Shown: positions 53,699 through 63,048, counted from the first letter of the stretch. The stretch is DNA of 64,000 bases from Phycisphaerales bacterium (GCA_020639075.1 JACKHI010000001.1:2046001-2110000), one strand, 5' to 3'. Notes: a model not told the origin generated them from the sequence alone. Numbers and translations are program-made.

Positions 53699-54133
53699 CT
53701 ACCGCTTCTGCTGACGCCGTCGGTGGCCACCAAGACCTTCTACGCCGACGTCTGCAATCGTCGTTTCGTTGAGCATTTCACGAAACGCCATCGAAATCGG
53801 CTTCCAGTGCTCGTGAAAGCCGCACGGGTTGTCGTCATTGCACCGCGGCTGGCCGAATGGACACTTTGAGCGATCCAGCAGGTCGTCGTAGTTGGAGAGA
53901 ATATCGATCAGCTTGATTTTCTCGCTCGGCCGTGTCAGCCGAAATCCGCCGCCCACTCCCCGCGTTGACGTGAGCAGACCCGCACGCACGGCGTTGTTGA
54001 GAATCCTCGACAGGTACTGCGACGGCACGCCCGTATTTGCCGCAATGTCCTTCGTCAGGACTGGCTGATCACCTTCCTGATCGGCGATGTAAGCGAATGC
54101 TCTCAAGGCGTATTGGGCGGTTACTGACAGCAT
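53699..54133 (-). CDS. Rrf2-family NO/Fe-S-sensing repressor (NsrR-like)
   Basis: 144 residues from the ATG at 54133 (the longer frame runs into the methyltransferase stop). Winged helix: MLSVTAQYALRAFAYIA, GVPSQYLSRILNNAVRAGLL, GGGFRLTR. Three cysteines, C91, C98 and C104 (SKCPFGQPRCNDDNPC), stand where NsrR and IscR bind their cluster, so an NO-sensitive [4Fe-4S] or [2Fe-2S] form is likely. It is the last gene of the NnrS-methyltransferase unit and lies next to the NXR operon. Three copies of CTTGA-N8-TCAAG at the promoters nearby are its probable targets, including that of its own operon (autorepression). Confidence 0.9.
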   Translation of the reverse strand: MLSVTAQYALRAFAYIADQEGDQPVLTKDIAANTGVPSQYLSRILNNAVRAGLLTSTRGVGGGFRLTRPSEKIKLIDILSNYDDLLDRSKCPFGQPRCNDDNPCGFHEHWKPISMAFREMLNETTIADVGVEGLGGHRRRQQKR

Positions 54134-54213
54134 GACTGTTCTTCTTGGTTCTCCGACGACCCCGACTGACATTTCGGCGCCGGGGGCGATCGCGCCCCCG
54201 GCAAACGGAGAAC

Positions 54214-54978
54214 TCAATTCCGCTGCCAGACGAGTATCATGTCTCCACTAGCCGATTCGTCAAACGCATCCCCCGAATACGCCCCGCATACGCTCAACAC
54301 CGAACCGCCGGCGTCGGAGATCATCGCCTCCAGGTCCCGTCGTCCCAGATCCTGCATCGAGGCCGTCTTCGCATGATACATAGCGGGATCGCTGTCGAGA
54401 TCCACATCGAGGACCGTCGTCGCCAATCGCCCATTCAATTCGTGCATCGTCTTAATCAAGAGCGTATCGCGCCCAGCGATTCGGCCCCGCCTCACGCGCT
54501 TGACGGCCACGCCGTTGAGAACGATCGCATTCCGATTCAGGACCTGGATTACACCGATGCCTTCGGGACGCACGATTCCAACCATCGCGCCGATGGCACG
54601 CTTGGCGGCCTGCTTGCTTTCGGCGAGCGCAAGCGAGTTTCCAAGGCAAACCACAGCGTCAACCAATGTTCCATTTGACGGCTCCGTGAAGGAGCGGCAG
54701 CACCAGGTGAGTCCGTTGGGCTCTCCATGCAACGTCTGACAACGGTCGATCATCGCTGCGCTGACATCGGAGGCCTCGACTTTCAGCCCCCACGAGTGAA
54801 ACATGGCGGCATGATGACCCGTTCCACATGCGACGTCCGCCACGCTGCGAACCGCAAACTCATCGAACAGCGATCGAAAGAAAGGCGCCTCACGCTTGAG
54901 CCGTCGGGGCCAATCGACCATCAGATCGTATTGTTCCGCCAGCGCGTCAAACGCCTTGTCGTTCTCGGTCTCAGGCAT
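54214..54978 (-). CDS. Class I SAM-dependent methyltransferase
   Basis: 254 residues. Motif I is VADVACGTGHHAAMF, followed by an acidic residue at the end of strand 2 (VEASDVS), and motif II/post-I regions (VDAVVCLGNSL). These support AdoMet binding. The start overlaps the NnrS stop by 8 bp, so the genes are translationally coupled. Substrate unknown; a small molecule is likely from the size and from the lack of a nucleic-acid domain. Such methyltransferases sit near NnrS/denitrification genes in some genomes, but I cannot assign a reaction. Confidence 0.88.
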   Translation of the reverse strand: MPETENDKAFDALAEQYDLMVDWPRRLKREAPFFRSLFDEFAVRSVADVACGTGHHAAMFHSWGLKVEASDVSAAMIDRCQTLHGEPNGLTWCCRSFTEPSNGTLVDAVVCLGNSLALAESKQAAKRAIGAMVGIVRPEGIGVIQVLNRNAIVLNGVAVKRVRRGRIAGRDTLLIKTMHELNGRLATTVLDVDLDSDPAMYHAKTASMQDLGRRDLEAMISDAGGSVLSVCGAYSGDAFDESASGDMILVWQRN

Positions 54979-56854
54979 GATTCAGAACCGTCAGTGACAA
55001 CGATCCGCGATCGCGATCGGTTTCGACATTGGGCGACTCGTTGAACGCCACGCGGTTCAACTCCGATACCAGTTGGTTGACATCCAACTGATGATGCGCC
55101 GCGGCCGTACGCACCGAAATGGTCCTCGCCATGGTGCGCCGCATGACCGGATTGGCCAGCGGCGTGAATCCCTTAGTAAGCAGCAGAGGCAAGGTTTCAG
55201 GAAACCACTCCACAATGTGGCCGATCTTGTCGTCGGCTGTAATCCTCGAAGGTCGTTCCTCGATCTCATCAGACGGATTCCATCCCGCCATGATGCGCCA
55301 CAGATGCAGTCCGACGAGCGCAATCGCCGTCAATTCCAACAGCCCGCTGACACCCGCCACCGGATACGCCCAGTCTGCGAAGTCCGTTGCAATCTGAAAC
55401 GACACCCGCATCAGGCAGCCGATGTTGATCAACAAAAACGGGAGCCATAGCGATCGCAACTTACGAATATCCACACCGTTCAGCGTCGGCACGACTTTGG
55501 ACGCCATGCCCAGAATCATCAGGCTGATAAAGCCGACCGTGATCGCATGTCGCACCGCCCCGTAGTATGCATGCGAAAAACCAATCGCCAGCGACTCCTG
55601 CCCGCCGGCCGAGAGCGCCCCCGCCGACGGCAGGATGACGCGCAGGTAGAGCGGCAACAGCACGAGCATGAACATCGACGTATGCAGCCACGCAACCGCC
55701 GTTCTGACGTACTTGACGGATCGATCCGACTCCGTCGGCCGGGCCAACAACCCCCAGCGAAGCGTCAACAGTATGCTGATTCCAGCGAGCAGCAGCATGC
55801 ATGCGTACATCGGAATCACGAATGTCTGATTCCCAGTACGACGCATCAACACGAAAAATGCAGCCTCACCGCATATGGCGGCGACGAGAACGACGAGAGA
55901 ACGCGTCACCAGTTTCCGCCCGGGCTTGGCCAGACCGAACAACGCCGGGAACATTCGTATGCCTACTCCAAGGATCATCAGCATTGCGAACCCGTGGATC
56001 TGTAAGTCCCGCAGCGGCGCCTGGTAGGTCGACACGATGCGCAGCAAGTCCGCTTTGCTTGCGGCCGCCGTCGTCGCGCAGAGCAGCCCGAGATCGCCGA
56101 TGGCTTGGAGGAAGAAGAACGCGAGCGCCGCAAGGATATAGGCGTCGTGCCGCTCGAGCGGCTTTCCGCTCAGGCGAAATGTCTGCATCAGGACGCCGAT
56201 GAAAAGCAAAATGGCGGCAATTTCAGCAATCCCACCGGCAATCGCCAATTCGCGAAACATGGTCCGTTCAAACATCGGCTCGCCCACGGCTCGGGCGAAA
56301 ATCCCGAACACCATGAGATAGAAACTCATGTTCGCCAGATCAGGTCGCCACAGATTCGTGTGCTTCATGCGCGGAAACGCTTGGTAGGCGAATCCCATGA
56401 CGAAGAGCCCGACCCATCCGAAGATCTGCGCGTGTCCGTGTGCGTTAATATCATGAATGGAGACGCTCGTGAAGGCGCCGCTCCATCCGATCTGAAGCAA
56501 CAGCAACGCGCCCCATGCCGCGCCGGCGGTCAGTACAACGACGATGCCGGCCTTGAAAAAGCGGCGATAGATGTTGTCACCCATCTCGTCTAGCCAGTGC
56601 TTCTGATTCGCCGGATGCGAAGATGCTGTTTCCGTGCTGAACCGAGCGGCGTTCAGTTCCTTCAGCAACTGACCTTCATCCACGCCGTGGGCACGAGCGA
56701 AATACGCCAACGACTCGGCAGGACCGTGAGCCCCGCCACAGCCGCGAAGCCCGTACTTGTCAAATACAGCGCGCGTCGCGGGAAGTGCCCGCAGGACCTC
56801 AGGAATCATCATGTCGTCGGTAATCGTCGGCGTCCGATTCACTGTCGAGTTCAT
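54971..56854 (-). CDS. NnrS-family membrane protein flanked by two DUF1858/ScdA_N-like domains
   Basis: About 627 residues from the ATG at 56854, with GGGAGG 5 nt upstream. The central roughly 400 residues have about 12 membrane helices with the NnrS pattern (HDINAHGHAQIFGWVGLFVM, FSHAYYGAVRHAITVGFISLM with conserved His). NnrS is a haem- and copper-containing protein linked to NO stress. Before it is a DUF1858/ScdA_N-like domain (FDKYGLRGCGGAHGPAESL) and after it another (IGHIVEWFPETLPLLLTKGF), giving a sandwich. The likely role is protection against NO/nitrosative stress. First gene of an operon with a methyltransferase and the Rrf2 repressor. Confidence 0.9.
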   Translation of the reverse strand: MNSTVNRTPTITDDMMIPEVLRALPATRAVFDKYGLRGCGGAHGPAESLAYFARAHGVDEGQLLKELNAARFSTETASSHPANQKHWLDEMGDNIYRRFFKAGIVVVLTAGAAWGALLLLQIGWSGAFTSVSIHDINAHGHAQIFGWVGLFVMGFAYQAFPRMKHTNLWRPDLANMSFYLMVFGIFARAVGEPMFERTMFRELAIAGGIAEIAAILLFIGVLMQTFRLSGKPLERHDAYILAALAFFFLQAIGDLGLLCATTAAASKADLLRIVSTYQAPLRDLQIHGFAMLMILGVGIRMFPALFGLAKPGRKLVTRSLVVLVAAICGEAAFFVLMRRTGNQTFVIPMYACMLLLAGISILLTLRWGLLARPTESDRSVKYVRTAVAWLHTSMFMLVLLPLYLRVILPSAGALSAGGQESLAIGFSHAYYGAVRHAITVGFISLMILGMASKVVPTLNGVDIRKLRSLWLPFLLINIGCLMRVSFQIATDFADWAYPVAGVSGLLELTAIALVGLHLWRIMAGWNPSDEIEERPSRITADDKIGHIVEWFPETLPLLLTKGFTPLANPVMRRTMARTISVRTAAAHHQLDVNQLVSELNRVAFNESPNVETDRDRGSLSLTVLNHA

Positions 56855-56920
56855 GTTCGCCTCCCGCCGCCCATCCCCGACTCTCGTCGGGCACAATCTG
56901 GAATATCGACCGACAGACGG

Positions 56921-56970
56921 CTATTCTTGACCTACAGATCAAGAATAGCCTGCGCATGGCGACGTGTCAA
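56921..56970 (-). promoter_or_regulatory. NnrS operon promoter with perfect TTCTTGA-N8-TCAAGAA operator (site 2)
   Basis: CTATTCTTGA (56921-56930), 8 nt, TCAAGAATAG (56939-56948): 10-bp perfect arms, the best copy. On the minus strand TTGACA (56970-56965), 17 bp and TATTCT (56947-56942) form a near-consensus promoter whose -10 is inside the operator. Confidence 0.8.
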
Positions 56971-57124
56971 CGTCGAATGGCGACTTGTGGCGCGAAAGCC
57001 CAGCTCGGAGGGCCCCATTCTCCGCTACGAGGGTCAGTCGCCAGCCCTACGGACGTGACCGGGAAGTGCCCCTCTCAGAAGCGACGATTCCACAGGACTT
57101 GAATCACAAGACACTTCCGCGGTA

Positions 57125-57158
57125 TATTCTTGACAACACGATCAAGTAGTCCTTTTAC
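57125..57158 (+). promoter_or_regulatory. Cytochrome promoter with TTCTTGA-N8-TCAAG operator (site 3)
   Basis: TATTCTTGA (57125-57133), 8 nt, TCAAGTAG (57142-57149). On the plus strand the perfect -35 TTGACA (57130-57135), 17 bp and TTTTAC (57153-57158) form a promoter; the operator covers the -35 and part of the spacer. It lies 32 bp before the cytochrome start at 57181. Confidence 0.78.
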
Positions 57159-57180
57159 GTTTCGACTCAGGGGTCCGATT

Positions 57181-59034
57181 ATGTTCCGTCGACGTTTCCT
57201 CAATCTAGCCGCGCTGATTTCCGCCATCGTCACTTTGAATCCACTCGCCAGTCGCGCTGATGTCGTGACAGGCACAGTGAAGCGCGCCGAGGATCTGGCC
57301 CCGATCTCCGGCGCCAAAGTGACGCTGCAGGCGTCGCTGACCCAAACATTTGCAGCGATTGACGGCACGTTCAGCATCGACATCCCCGAGGGGCAGGCCC
57401 TCGTGATCGTCGGCGCCGCCAAGGGATACTACAACGCCGGCGTGACACTGACCGCGCCGACATCCGGCGTCGAGATCCTCCTCACACAGGTCCCCCTGCA
57501 GGATGATCCGAATTATCAATTCATGTCACCTGAGACCTGCGGAACCTGCCATCCCAATCAGCTTGCCAATTGGAACAACTCACCGATGGCCAAAGCCGGC
57601 ACCAATACATGGGTGCACGACATCTACAACGGCATGGGGACGCCGGGCGGTCTCGGCGGATTCGTCTACACGCGAGATTCGGTGTTCGCCGGCAACAACC
57701 CCAATTCGGAGTGCGCCTCTTGCCATCAGCCGGAATCATGGATTCCCACGCCTTTCAGTCGCATGGAAGGGCCGCAAGATACGGGTTATCCTTCGACTCC
57801 CGCTGCACACGGCATCTCCTGCGACGTTTGCCACAAAGTCGCCGACATCGACGTCACCAAGATCGACTTCCCCGGCATCTTCCCCGGCGCCGTCAAGTTC
57901 CAGCGCCCTCAGGGACCGTCCCCCCATCAGGTGCAATACGGGCTCCTCGGCGACACGACTGTCAATCTGACCAACCTGATGCGCGCGTCGTACCAACCGC
58001 AGCTGTCTGCGGAAGTCTGCGGCGCCTGCCACCAGGATCGCAGCGATCCGGATGAGAATCACACCTATACCGGCCCGATATCGGAACCGACCTACACGGA
58101 GTGGGCCGATTCGCCCTACTCCGATCCGCAGTCACCCTATTACGCAGACTGCATCAGTTGCCACATGCCGCCGACCGGCGAGACACAATTCTGCCAGGTC
58201 CAGATCCCGCCGCTGACACGGGACCCCAGCCTGATCCGATCGCACGACATTCGCGGCACTACGCCGCAGTTTCTCGAAAATGCCGTCACGATGACGATGT
58301 TGACAAACGTCCAAGCAGGGACACTCGAAATCGAGGTCACGATCGACAACGATCTGACGGGCCATCACGTCCCAACAGGCGTGACGACACGCAACATGAT
58401 TCTCGTTGTCGAGGCATGGCCGGAAGGTGAAGATCCGATTGGAGACCTGCTCCCGTACACGGGCAGTCAGTTTGTGCATGACCTGGGCGGGCTCGGTGAT
58501 CCCGCACTGGGCTATTACGGTGGTCGCCCCGGAAAGCTCTATGCGAAATTGAATCATGACGCGTTGAACAACGCGCCGACGTTCTTCACGGACGCCGTCG
58601 GTTTCGTCTTTGACAATCGCCTGGCTGCCCTGGAAAGCGATACAACAAACTACGCATTCCAATTACCGAATGAAGCCGGCGAAATCCACGTTCGCGCCCG
58701 ACTCCTCTACCGTCGCGCCTGGCGCGCGCTGGTTGACGCGAAGGGTTGGACGCAGGACGGGCACGGCAACCCCCTCGGCGACGTGCAGCCGCCACACTAC
58801 GGACATCTCATGGAACTGTCCGAAACAACAATTCCATACTGTCCATCCGCCGGCACAGGGGACGTGAATAACGACGGACTGGTCGACGGCCTCGACATCA
58901 CCGCATTCGTCACCGTTCTTTTGAACAACGCGAACGGCCCCGCTTCTACCGCATTCTGTGAAGCGAATCTCCATCCCGATGCCGTCGTCGACGTCTCCGA
59001 CCTCAACTTGTTCGTCCTGACCATGCTCGAATAA
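57181..59034 (+). CDS. Five-heme cytochrome c with carboxypeptidase-regulatory N-domain and dockerin-like tail
   Basis: 617 residues from the ATG at 57181 (GGGG upstream; 17 extra codons of the frame have no site). Signal peptide (LAALISAIVTLNPLASRA), then a carboxypeptidase-regulatory-like beta domain (ISGAKVTLQASLTQTFAAID) to about 105. Five CxxCH haem sites follow: CGTCH near 120, CASCH near 179, CDVCH near 214, CGACH near 280, CISCH near 324, in a cytochrome c554-like arrangement. A beta-rich region and a dockerin-like pair (GDVNNDGLVDGLDI; a looser second loop) end the protein. Likely a secreted electron carrier or oxidoreductase, under the same operator as the NXR and NnrS units. Enzymatic role not proven. 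Confidence 0.88.
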   Translation: MFRRRFLNLAALISAIVTLNPLASRADVVTGTVKRAEDLAPISGAKVTLQASLTQTFAAIDGTFSIDIPEGQALVIVGAAKGYYNAGVTLTAPTSGVEILLTQVPLQDDPNYQFMSPETCGTCHPNQLANWNNSPMAKAGTNTWVHDIYNGMGTPGGLGGFVYTRDSVFAGNNPNSECASCHQPESWIPTPFSRMEGPQDTGYPSTPAAHGISCDVCHKVADIDVTKIDFPGIFPGAVKFQRPQGPSPHQVQYGLLGDTTVNLTNLMRASYQPQLSAEVCGACHQDRSDPDENHTYTGPISEPTYTEWADSPYSDPQSPYYADCISCHMPPTGETQFCQVQIPPLTRDPSLIRSHDIRGTTPQFLENAVTMTMLTNVQAGTLEIEVTIDNDLTGHHVPTGVTTRNMILVVEAWPEGEDPIGDLLPYTGSQFVHDLGGLGDPALGYYGGRPGKLYAKLNHDALNNAPTFFTDAVGFVFDNRLAALESDTTNYAFQLPNEAGEIHVRARLLYRRAWRALVDAKGWTQDGHGNPLGDVQPPHYGHLMELSETTIPYCPSAGTGDVNNDGLVDGLDITAFVTVLLNNANGPASTAFCEANLHPDAVVDVSDLNLFVLTMLE

Positions 59035-59074
59035 TTGCGCTTGTCGGGATCGGAACAATCGAGGTCTTAGCGGA

Positions 59075-60331
59075 TTAGGAGTATTCGAGCGTGCGCTTTT
59101 CACCTTCAAGCGCCCGGATTCTCGTCGCGTCTTGAGAAACCTCAAGTGTCCCCACATAGTGACCATCGATTGCACGAATCGCCAGGTACTGCACATGAAT
59201 AAAGCGTTCGCCCAATTGCATCCAGAACTCAGCGACGTCTTGAGTCCCAGCCCGAAAATCCTCCAAGATCCGCGTGACAGTCTTGACACTCTTCGGCGCG
59301 TGGCAGCGAAGGACACTTCGCCCGACGATGGACCGGCTCCGAGGAAACACGCGCCCCGGCCCTTCGGTAAAGAACCGGACACGATCATTCACATCAACAA
59401 ACGTCAGATCAAACGGCAGAGCAATCAGCACACGGGATAACTCCTTGTGCGAAAGTCCGCCGCCGGGCGAGTCGAACACGGATTGCGTAGACTGACTCGA
59501 GAATTTAACGGAATCTGAGGGTACGCGACGCTCTGCGTCAGGCCTTGTGATGGGCCGCACCAGACACCACCCTATTTCCTGCGAGTCGCGCGAGATGTTC
59601 AGCCAATCCTCGTTTCCCAATACTCCCAACAGTATGGGACACAGGATACTCTCTTCCTTCTGGATGGAGATCTTGATGCTCTTGATTGCCGCAACAGCAC
59701 TTGCTTTCAACAAGCGCCTGCTCCATCCCCGGATTTCGCCCTTGAGAACCTGTCGCAGCGCCCGAAGCCTGTCCCGAACGCCAGACTGATACGCCCACAA
59801 GATCCACGACAGACCGTTCGAACCACGGCGCTCAAGGTGAGGCAGGAACAGGTCCTGAACGCGACGGTAATGCCTCTCTAAATCACTGTGTGCCTCAACG
59901 AGCCGCCGAAGCGGGCCCAGATCGGACTGGTCCAGATGCGAATCCCTCGGGACGAATGCACTCAGAACCGGGGTGATTTCAGCAACTAGGGCGACAATCG
60001 CCGTGTTTTCGCGGAACAGCGTCGAGACTGGATGCCACTCAGCCAGCCTCTGGACCTGCTGCTCCTGCTCCCCAACTGCGCGATCTTGGGCACCTACGAT
60101 CCTGTCAATAACACACCGGCGTATTCCCAGTGATAGCATTTCGTCCACCAGGAGTCCTCGCTCCGGATTGCCCAGCCCCCCTACGCGATTCGCTATGCGC
60201 GATCGGATTTCGGATTCACATTCACCACGACAAAGTCCTCGAGTCACGACCTGGCAAATTGCCACGATTTCTTCCACGATCGCATTTCGCCGTGACGTAG
60301 CCCCGTCGGCTTGCGGATACTGGTGAACCAC
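59075..60331 (-). CDS. DUF438/hemerythrin-like sensor protein with C-terminal PAS-like domain
   Basis: About 418 residues from GTG at 60331, which has AAGGAG 7 nt upstream; the longer GTG at 60358 has none. The layout resembles DUF438 plus hemerythrin plus PAS proteins: helical N-terminus (ILHELGIRRCVIDRIV-like), a hemerythrin-like stretch (HPVSTLFRENTAI, HYRRVQDLFLPHLE, IQKEESILCPILL), then a PAS fold (LPFDLTFVDVNDRVRFFT). Some usual diiron ligands look changed (Gln/Asp where Glu is expected), so metal binding may be weak or lost. No output kinase. Possible redox or gas sensing in the cytoplasm. Its neighbours do not settle a partner. Confidence 0.7.
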   Translation of the reverse strand: MVHQYPQADGATSRRNAIVEEIVAICQVVTRGLCRGECESEIRSRIANRVGGLGNPERGLLVDEMLSLGIRRCVIDRIVGAQDRAVGEQEQQVQRLAEWHPVSTLFRENTAIVALVAEITPVLSAFVPRDSHLDQSDLGPLRRLVEAHSDLERHYRRVQDLFLPHLERRGSNGLSWILWAYQSGVRDRLRALRQVLKGEIRGWSRRLLKASAVAAIKSIKISIQKEESILCPILLGVLGNEDWLNISRDSQEIGWCLVRPITRPDAERRVPSDSVKFSSQSTQSVFDSPGGGLSHKELSRVLIALPFDLTFVDVNDRVRFFTEGPGRVFPRSRSIVGRSVLRCHAPKSVKTVTRILEDFRAGTQDVAEFWMQLGERFIHVQYLAIRAIDGHYVGTLEVSQDATRIRALEGEKRTLEYS

Positions 60332-60429
60332 ACTGTCGCTCCTTCCCCGCGCACACACCTTGAGCCGAGCCGATTCTCAATAGAATCGTCTCACTTCTAC
60401 CATTGCGTCGCACACGATCGAAGACCGCG

Positions 60430-62124
60430 TCATGTCGCAATGCAACGACGGGAAGCGCCCGCCACTTCTCGAAATGTGGGAGGCTCGTAAGTCTTGCCAT
60501 TTCTGAGTCGCCGGTCTTCACGGCTCATCATGAACCTCAGGTATCGGCCTACTACCGGCGCGACGAGCCGGGATTTGAGCCCGAATTCTGTGTAGATGTC
60601 GTTGAGTACGCGAGCGATCGCCGCAGACACCTTTTTGTTGTGGCGAAACCAATCACGGGCGGCCCACAGCGCGCTGCTGAAGGTCGTCGCAAGATCGCGA
60701 CTCTCCCAGGTAATTCGCTCTCGAACAGCGCGATCAGGATGGTTCTTGTAACGACGCCAGCCGAGGAGGGTAGTGCGTGCCAAACGAGCTATGCTCGGCC
60801 CGTTCACGTCAAAGTCGCGCTGAAATGCCTGCAGCAGGAAATCGGTTTCCTGTCCGTTCTGAATATGCCAGTGCCTGAAGTTGAATCGATACTGGCCGTG
60901 TGTATCCGCCAGATCGACTTCGCCTGTTGTCAACAGTGTTCCGTCCGAATGATGCTTGGCGTGAAGGGGCGTTCCCGGAATCGGCGTATACAACATGAAC
61001 TGGTGAAAGTCCGTATTGTGGGCCACCGCATGGTCAATCGCCGCACCGATGTTTTCAGGTGTATGCGATTCCAATCCGACGATGGTCGAGCCGAGAACGC
61101 GAATGCCATGAGACTGCAAGGTGGAAACCAAGCCAAGCGTGTCGGATCCGCTCAGCTTGGCGTAGCCGGTGTCTTTTCCCTCAAGCCCCATCCAGACCCA
61201 TGAAATCCCGAGACGGACCAATTGCTCCATCGTGTACTTCTTCAAGACGTTCGCCGAACTGAAGACATAGAGCGACCATCCTTTGGCATTGGCCTTCATC
61301 AACTCCAGTAGTCGTAACGCCCTCTTGCGATGCAGCAGAAAGTTCTCATCCATCACGAAGAACGAACGAACACGCAGGTCCCGCTCTAATTCACACATGA
61401 CACGATAGAGCTCGTCCCCGGTTTCATAGAAATGCACAAAACACCCTTTGCCCCCGAACATCGCCGATGTCGAGCAAAAATTACAGCCAATCGGACATCC
61501 GACCGACGGTATCAATGTGGCGGCAACGTCTCCGGGGCGGCTACTGACGCGCACTCCCATGACGCGGGCGTTGATTCCGGACAAGATTCGCGGATGCCTG
61601 ATCGGGCGATCCACGGATTCACCCAGATACTGTCGCATCCAACGAACACCTTCCCCTCTCACGACATGATCCGCATCGATGCGCTCCGTCAAGTCAGGCA
61701 AGTTTGCAACATGCCCGCCCACGACGATTACGGCCTCCGGGAGATGTTGACGAACCAGCTGGCACATCTTTCGCACCTTCCCGACGTTGGGAATGATCGA
61801 GCTGATTCCGACAACGTCGTACCCGTTCGTCATGATTTCTTCGATGAATCGATTCAAGTCCGGAAAATCCAGAAGCGTGCTCGGTGCGCTGATGTTCTCC
61901 TGAATCAACATGATTCCCCACGATCTATGGAACATCCGCAATGAGAACGGCCCCTGGAGTCGAGTCACCTGATTGTGATACAACTCCATGGGGTTGATCG
62001 TACGGCTCCCGTATTCGTCGTCTTGCGCGTAAGGCCCGAATACGCTTGTAAGCAGAACGCGGGCTCGTGATCCTGCGGGATGCGCAGGGCACGTGGGTGG
62101 TCTTTCTATGAGATCGAGTTTCAT
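60430..62124 (-). CDS. B12-binding-domain radical SAM protein
   Basis: About 564 residues from the ATG at 62124, with AAGGA 5 nt upstream. A cobalamin-binding-like Rossmann domain comes first (GYDVVGISSIIPNVGKV, AVIVVGGHVANLPDL), then the radical SAM barrel with CPIGCNFC near residues 208-216 and GLEGKDTGYAKLSG. The C-terminal 170 residues are helical (FRHWHIQNGQETDFLLQAFQ, then basic). This class does methylations or ring modifications on unreactive carbons, or related chemistry; the substrate is not evident. No operon partner is adjacent. Domain call is firm, reaction unknown. Confidence 0.9.
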   Translation of the reverse strand: MKLDLIERPPTCPAHPAGSRARVLLTSVFGPYAQDDEYGSRTINPMELYHNQVTRLQGPFSLRMFHRSWGIMLIQENISAPSTLLDFPDLNRFIEEIMTNGYDVVGISSIIPNVGKVRKMCQLVRQHLPEAVIVVGGHVANLPDLTERIDADHVVRGEGVRWMRQYLGESVDRPIRHPRILSGINARVMGVRVSSRPGDVAATLIPSVGCPIGCNFCSTSAMFGGKGCFVHFYETGDELYRVMCELERDLRVRSFFVMDENFLLHRKRALRLLELMKANAKGWSLYVFSSANVLKKYTMEQLVRLGISWVWMGLEGKDTGYAKLSGSDTLGLVSTLQSHGIRVLGSTIVGLESHTPENIGAAIDHAVAHNTDFHQFMLYTPIPGTPLHAKHHSDGTLLTTGEVDLADTHGQYRFNFRHWHIQNGQETDFLLQAFQRDFDVNGPSIARLARTTLLGWRRYKNHPDRAVRERITWESRDLATTFSSALWAARDWFRHNKKVSAAIARVLNDIYTEFGLKSRLVAPVVGRYLRFMMSREDRRLRNGKTYEPPTFREVAGASRRCIAT

Positions 62125-62215
62125 CGAAGTCCTTGTAAATGTTCTCAGAACGGCCCGTATTCGCATCCCGACATCGAGTCATCGATGGCCGATTGCCGAC
62201 AAACGACCACATTAC

Positions 62216-62240
62216 GGGCCAAGCTTGCCTTGGCCCTTTT
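62216..62240 (+). terminator. Orphan rho-independent-type hairpin
   Basis: GGGCCAAG, 5-nt loop, CTTGGCCC, TTTT on the plus strand. The nearest upstream sequence is the minus-strand radical SAM gene, so no plus-strand gene ends here. It could end an antisense or small RNA, or be chance. Confidence 0.45.
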
Positions 62241-63048
62241 GCCCGATAGACTACAAGAAGATCAACAGGTACACAATAGGCTTTGTGTCAAAGCCAGGAC
62301 GTCGATGGCAAAATGTGACAGCCCCGATTCTGTCAATCCTAGTCCTAACGGGGTAATCAGGAATTGAGCACCTGGAAAGAAGGCGTCTATGCGCCAAGAG
62401 AACAGCCTTTGATCAAACAGTATATGAGTATTTGTTGATCGTTGTTCGCGTAGCACTGATTGACCGGCCCGGGCGTGGACTAGCTGAAAATGCCTGATCA
62501 CAACGCTTGACGTTATGCTGCACCAGCCTGTTCATACGTCCGTCGTAGATTGGACGAGCGGTACATTGACCTCGCTTCGGATGACACGATCGCCGAACAT
62601 CGAGATTCTGGCGACCGGACGCCACCGGCAAGAATAAAGAACCACACTGACGTAATTCGAGTTCTGAAGTGAACGCGATTCTCACCATCGACGAGCCAAT
62701 CATGAGAAATAACTATGATATTGAATCTACCCATGAGCATATCGAACGTCAGAACGAGGCTATGTAATGTCGTTATCAATGGATTCGTCAACTGACGTCA
62801 GGCTATGAATCATCACTGGAGGCTTACACCTTGCAGACCACGCTCGAAGTTAGCGAGATCTCGCAAGCACACAACAGAATCTGGACAATAATGATTCGTC
62901 CCACGCCGATTGCAAGTATTACCAGTTCGGAGAAATCACCATTTTCTCTTGCTTCGCGGCCGCAACAATCCGTAGGATCATAGGCCCTGGTTCGTGACCA
63001 ATCGTGTTTTCGCAAGTTTGTGTTGTCAGCCGCTTGGGTGGAGTGAGG
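62241..63048. other. Intergenic stretch, no supported gene
   Basis: About 800 bp of lower-GC sequence. Short frames on the minus strand have no ribosome sites or recognisable protein. A 10-bp palindrome CTGACGTCAG lies at 62792-62801. I see no tRNA, riboswitch or transposon end. Confidence 0.5.
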
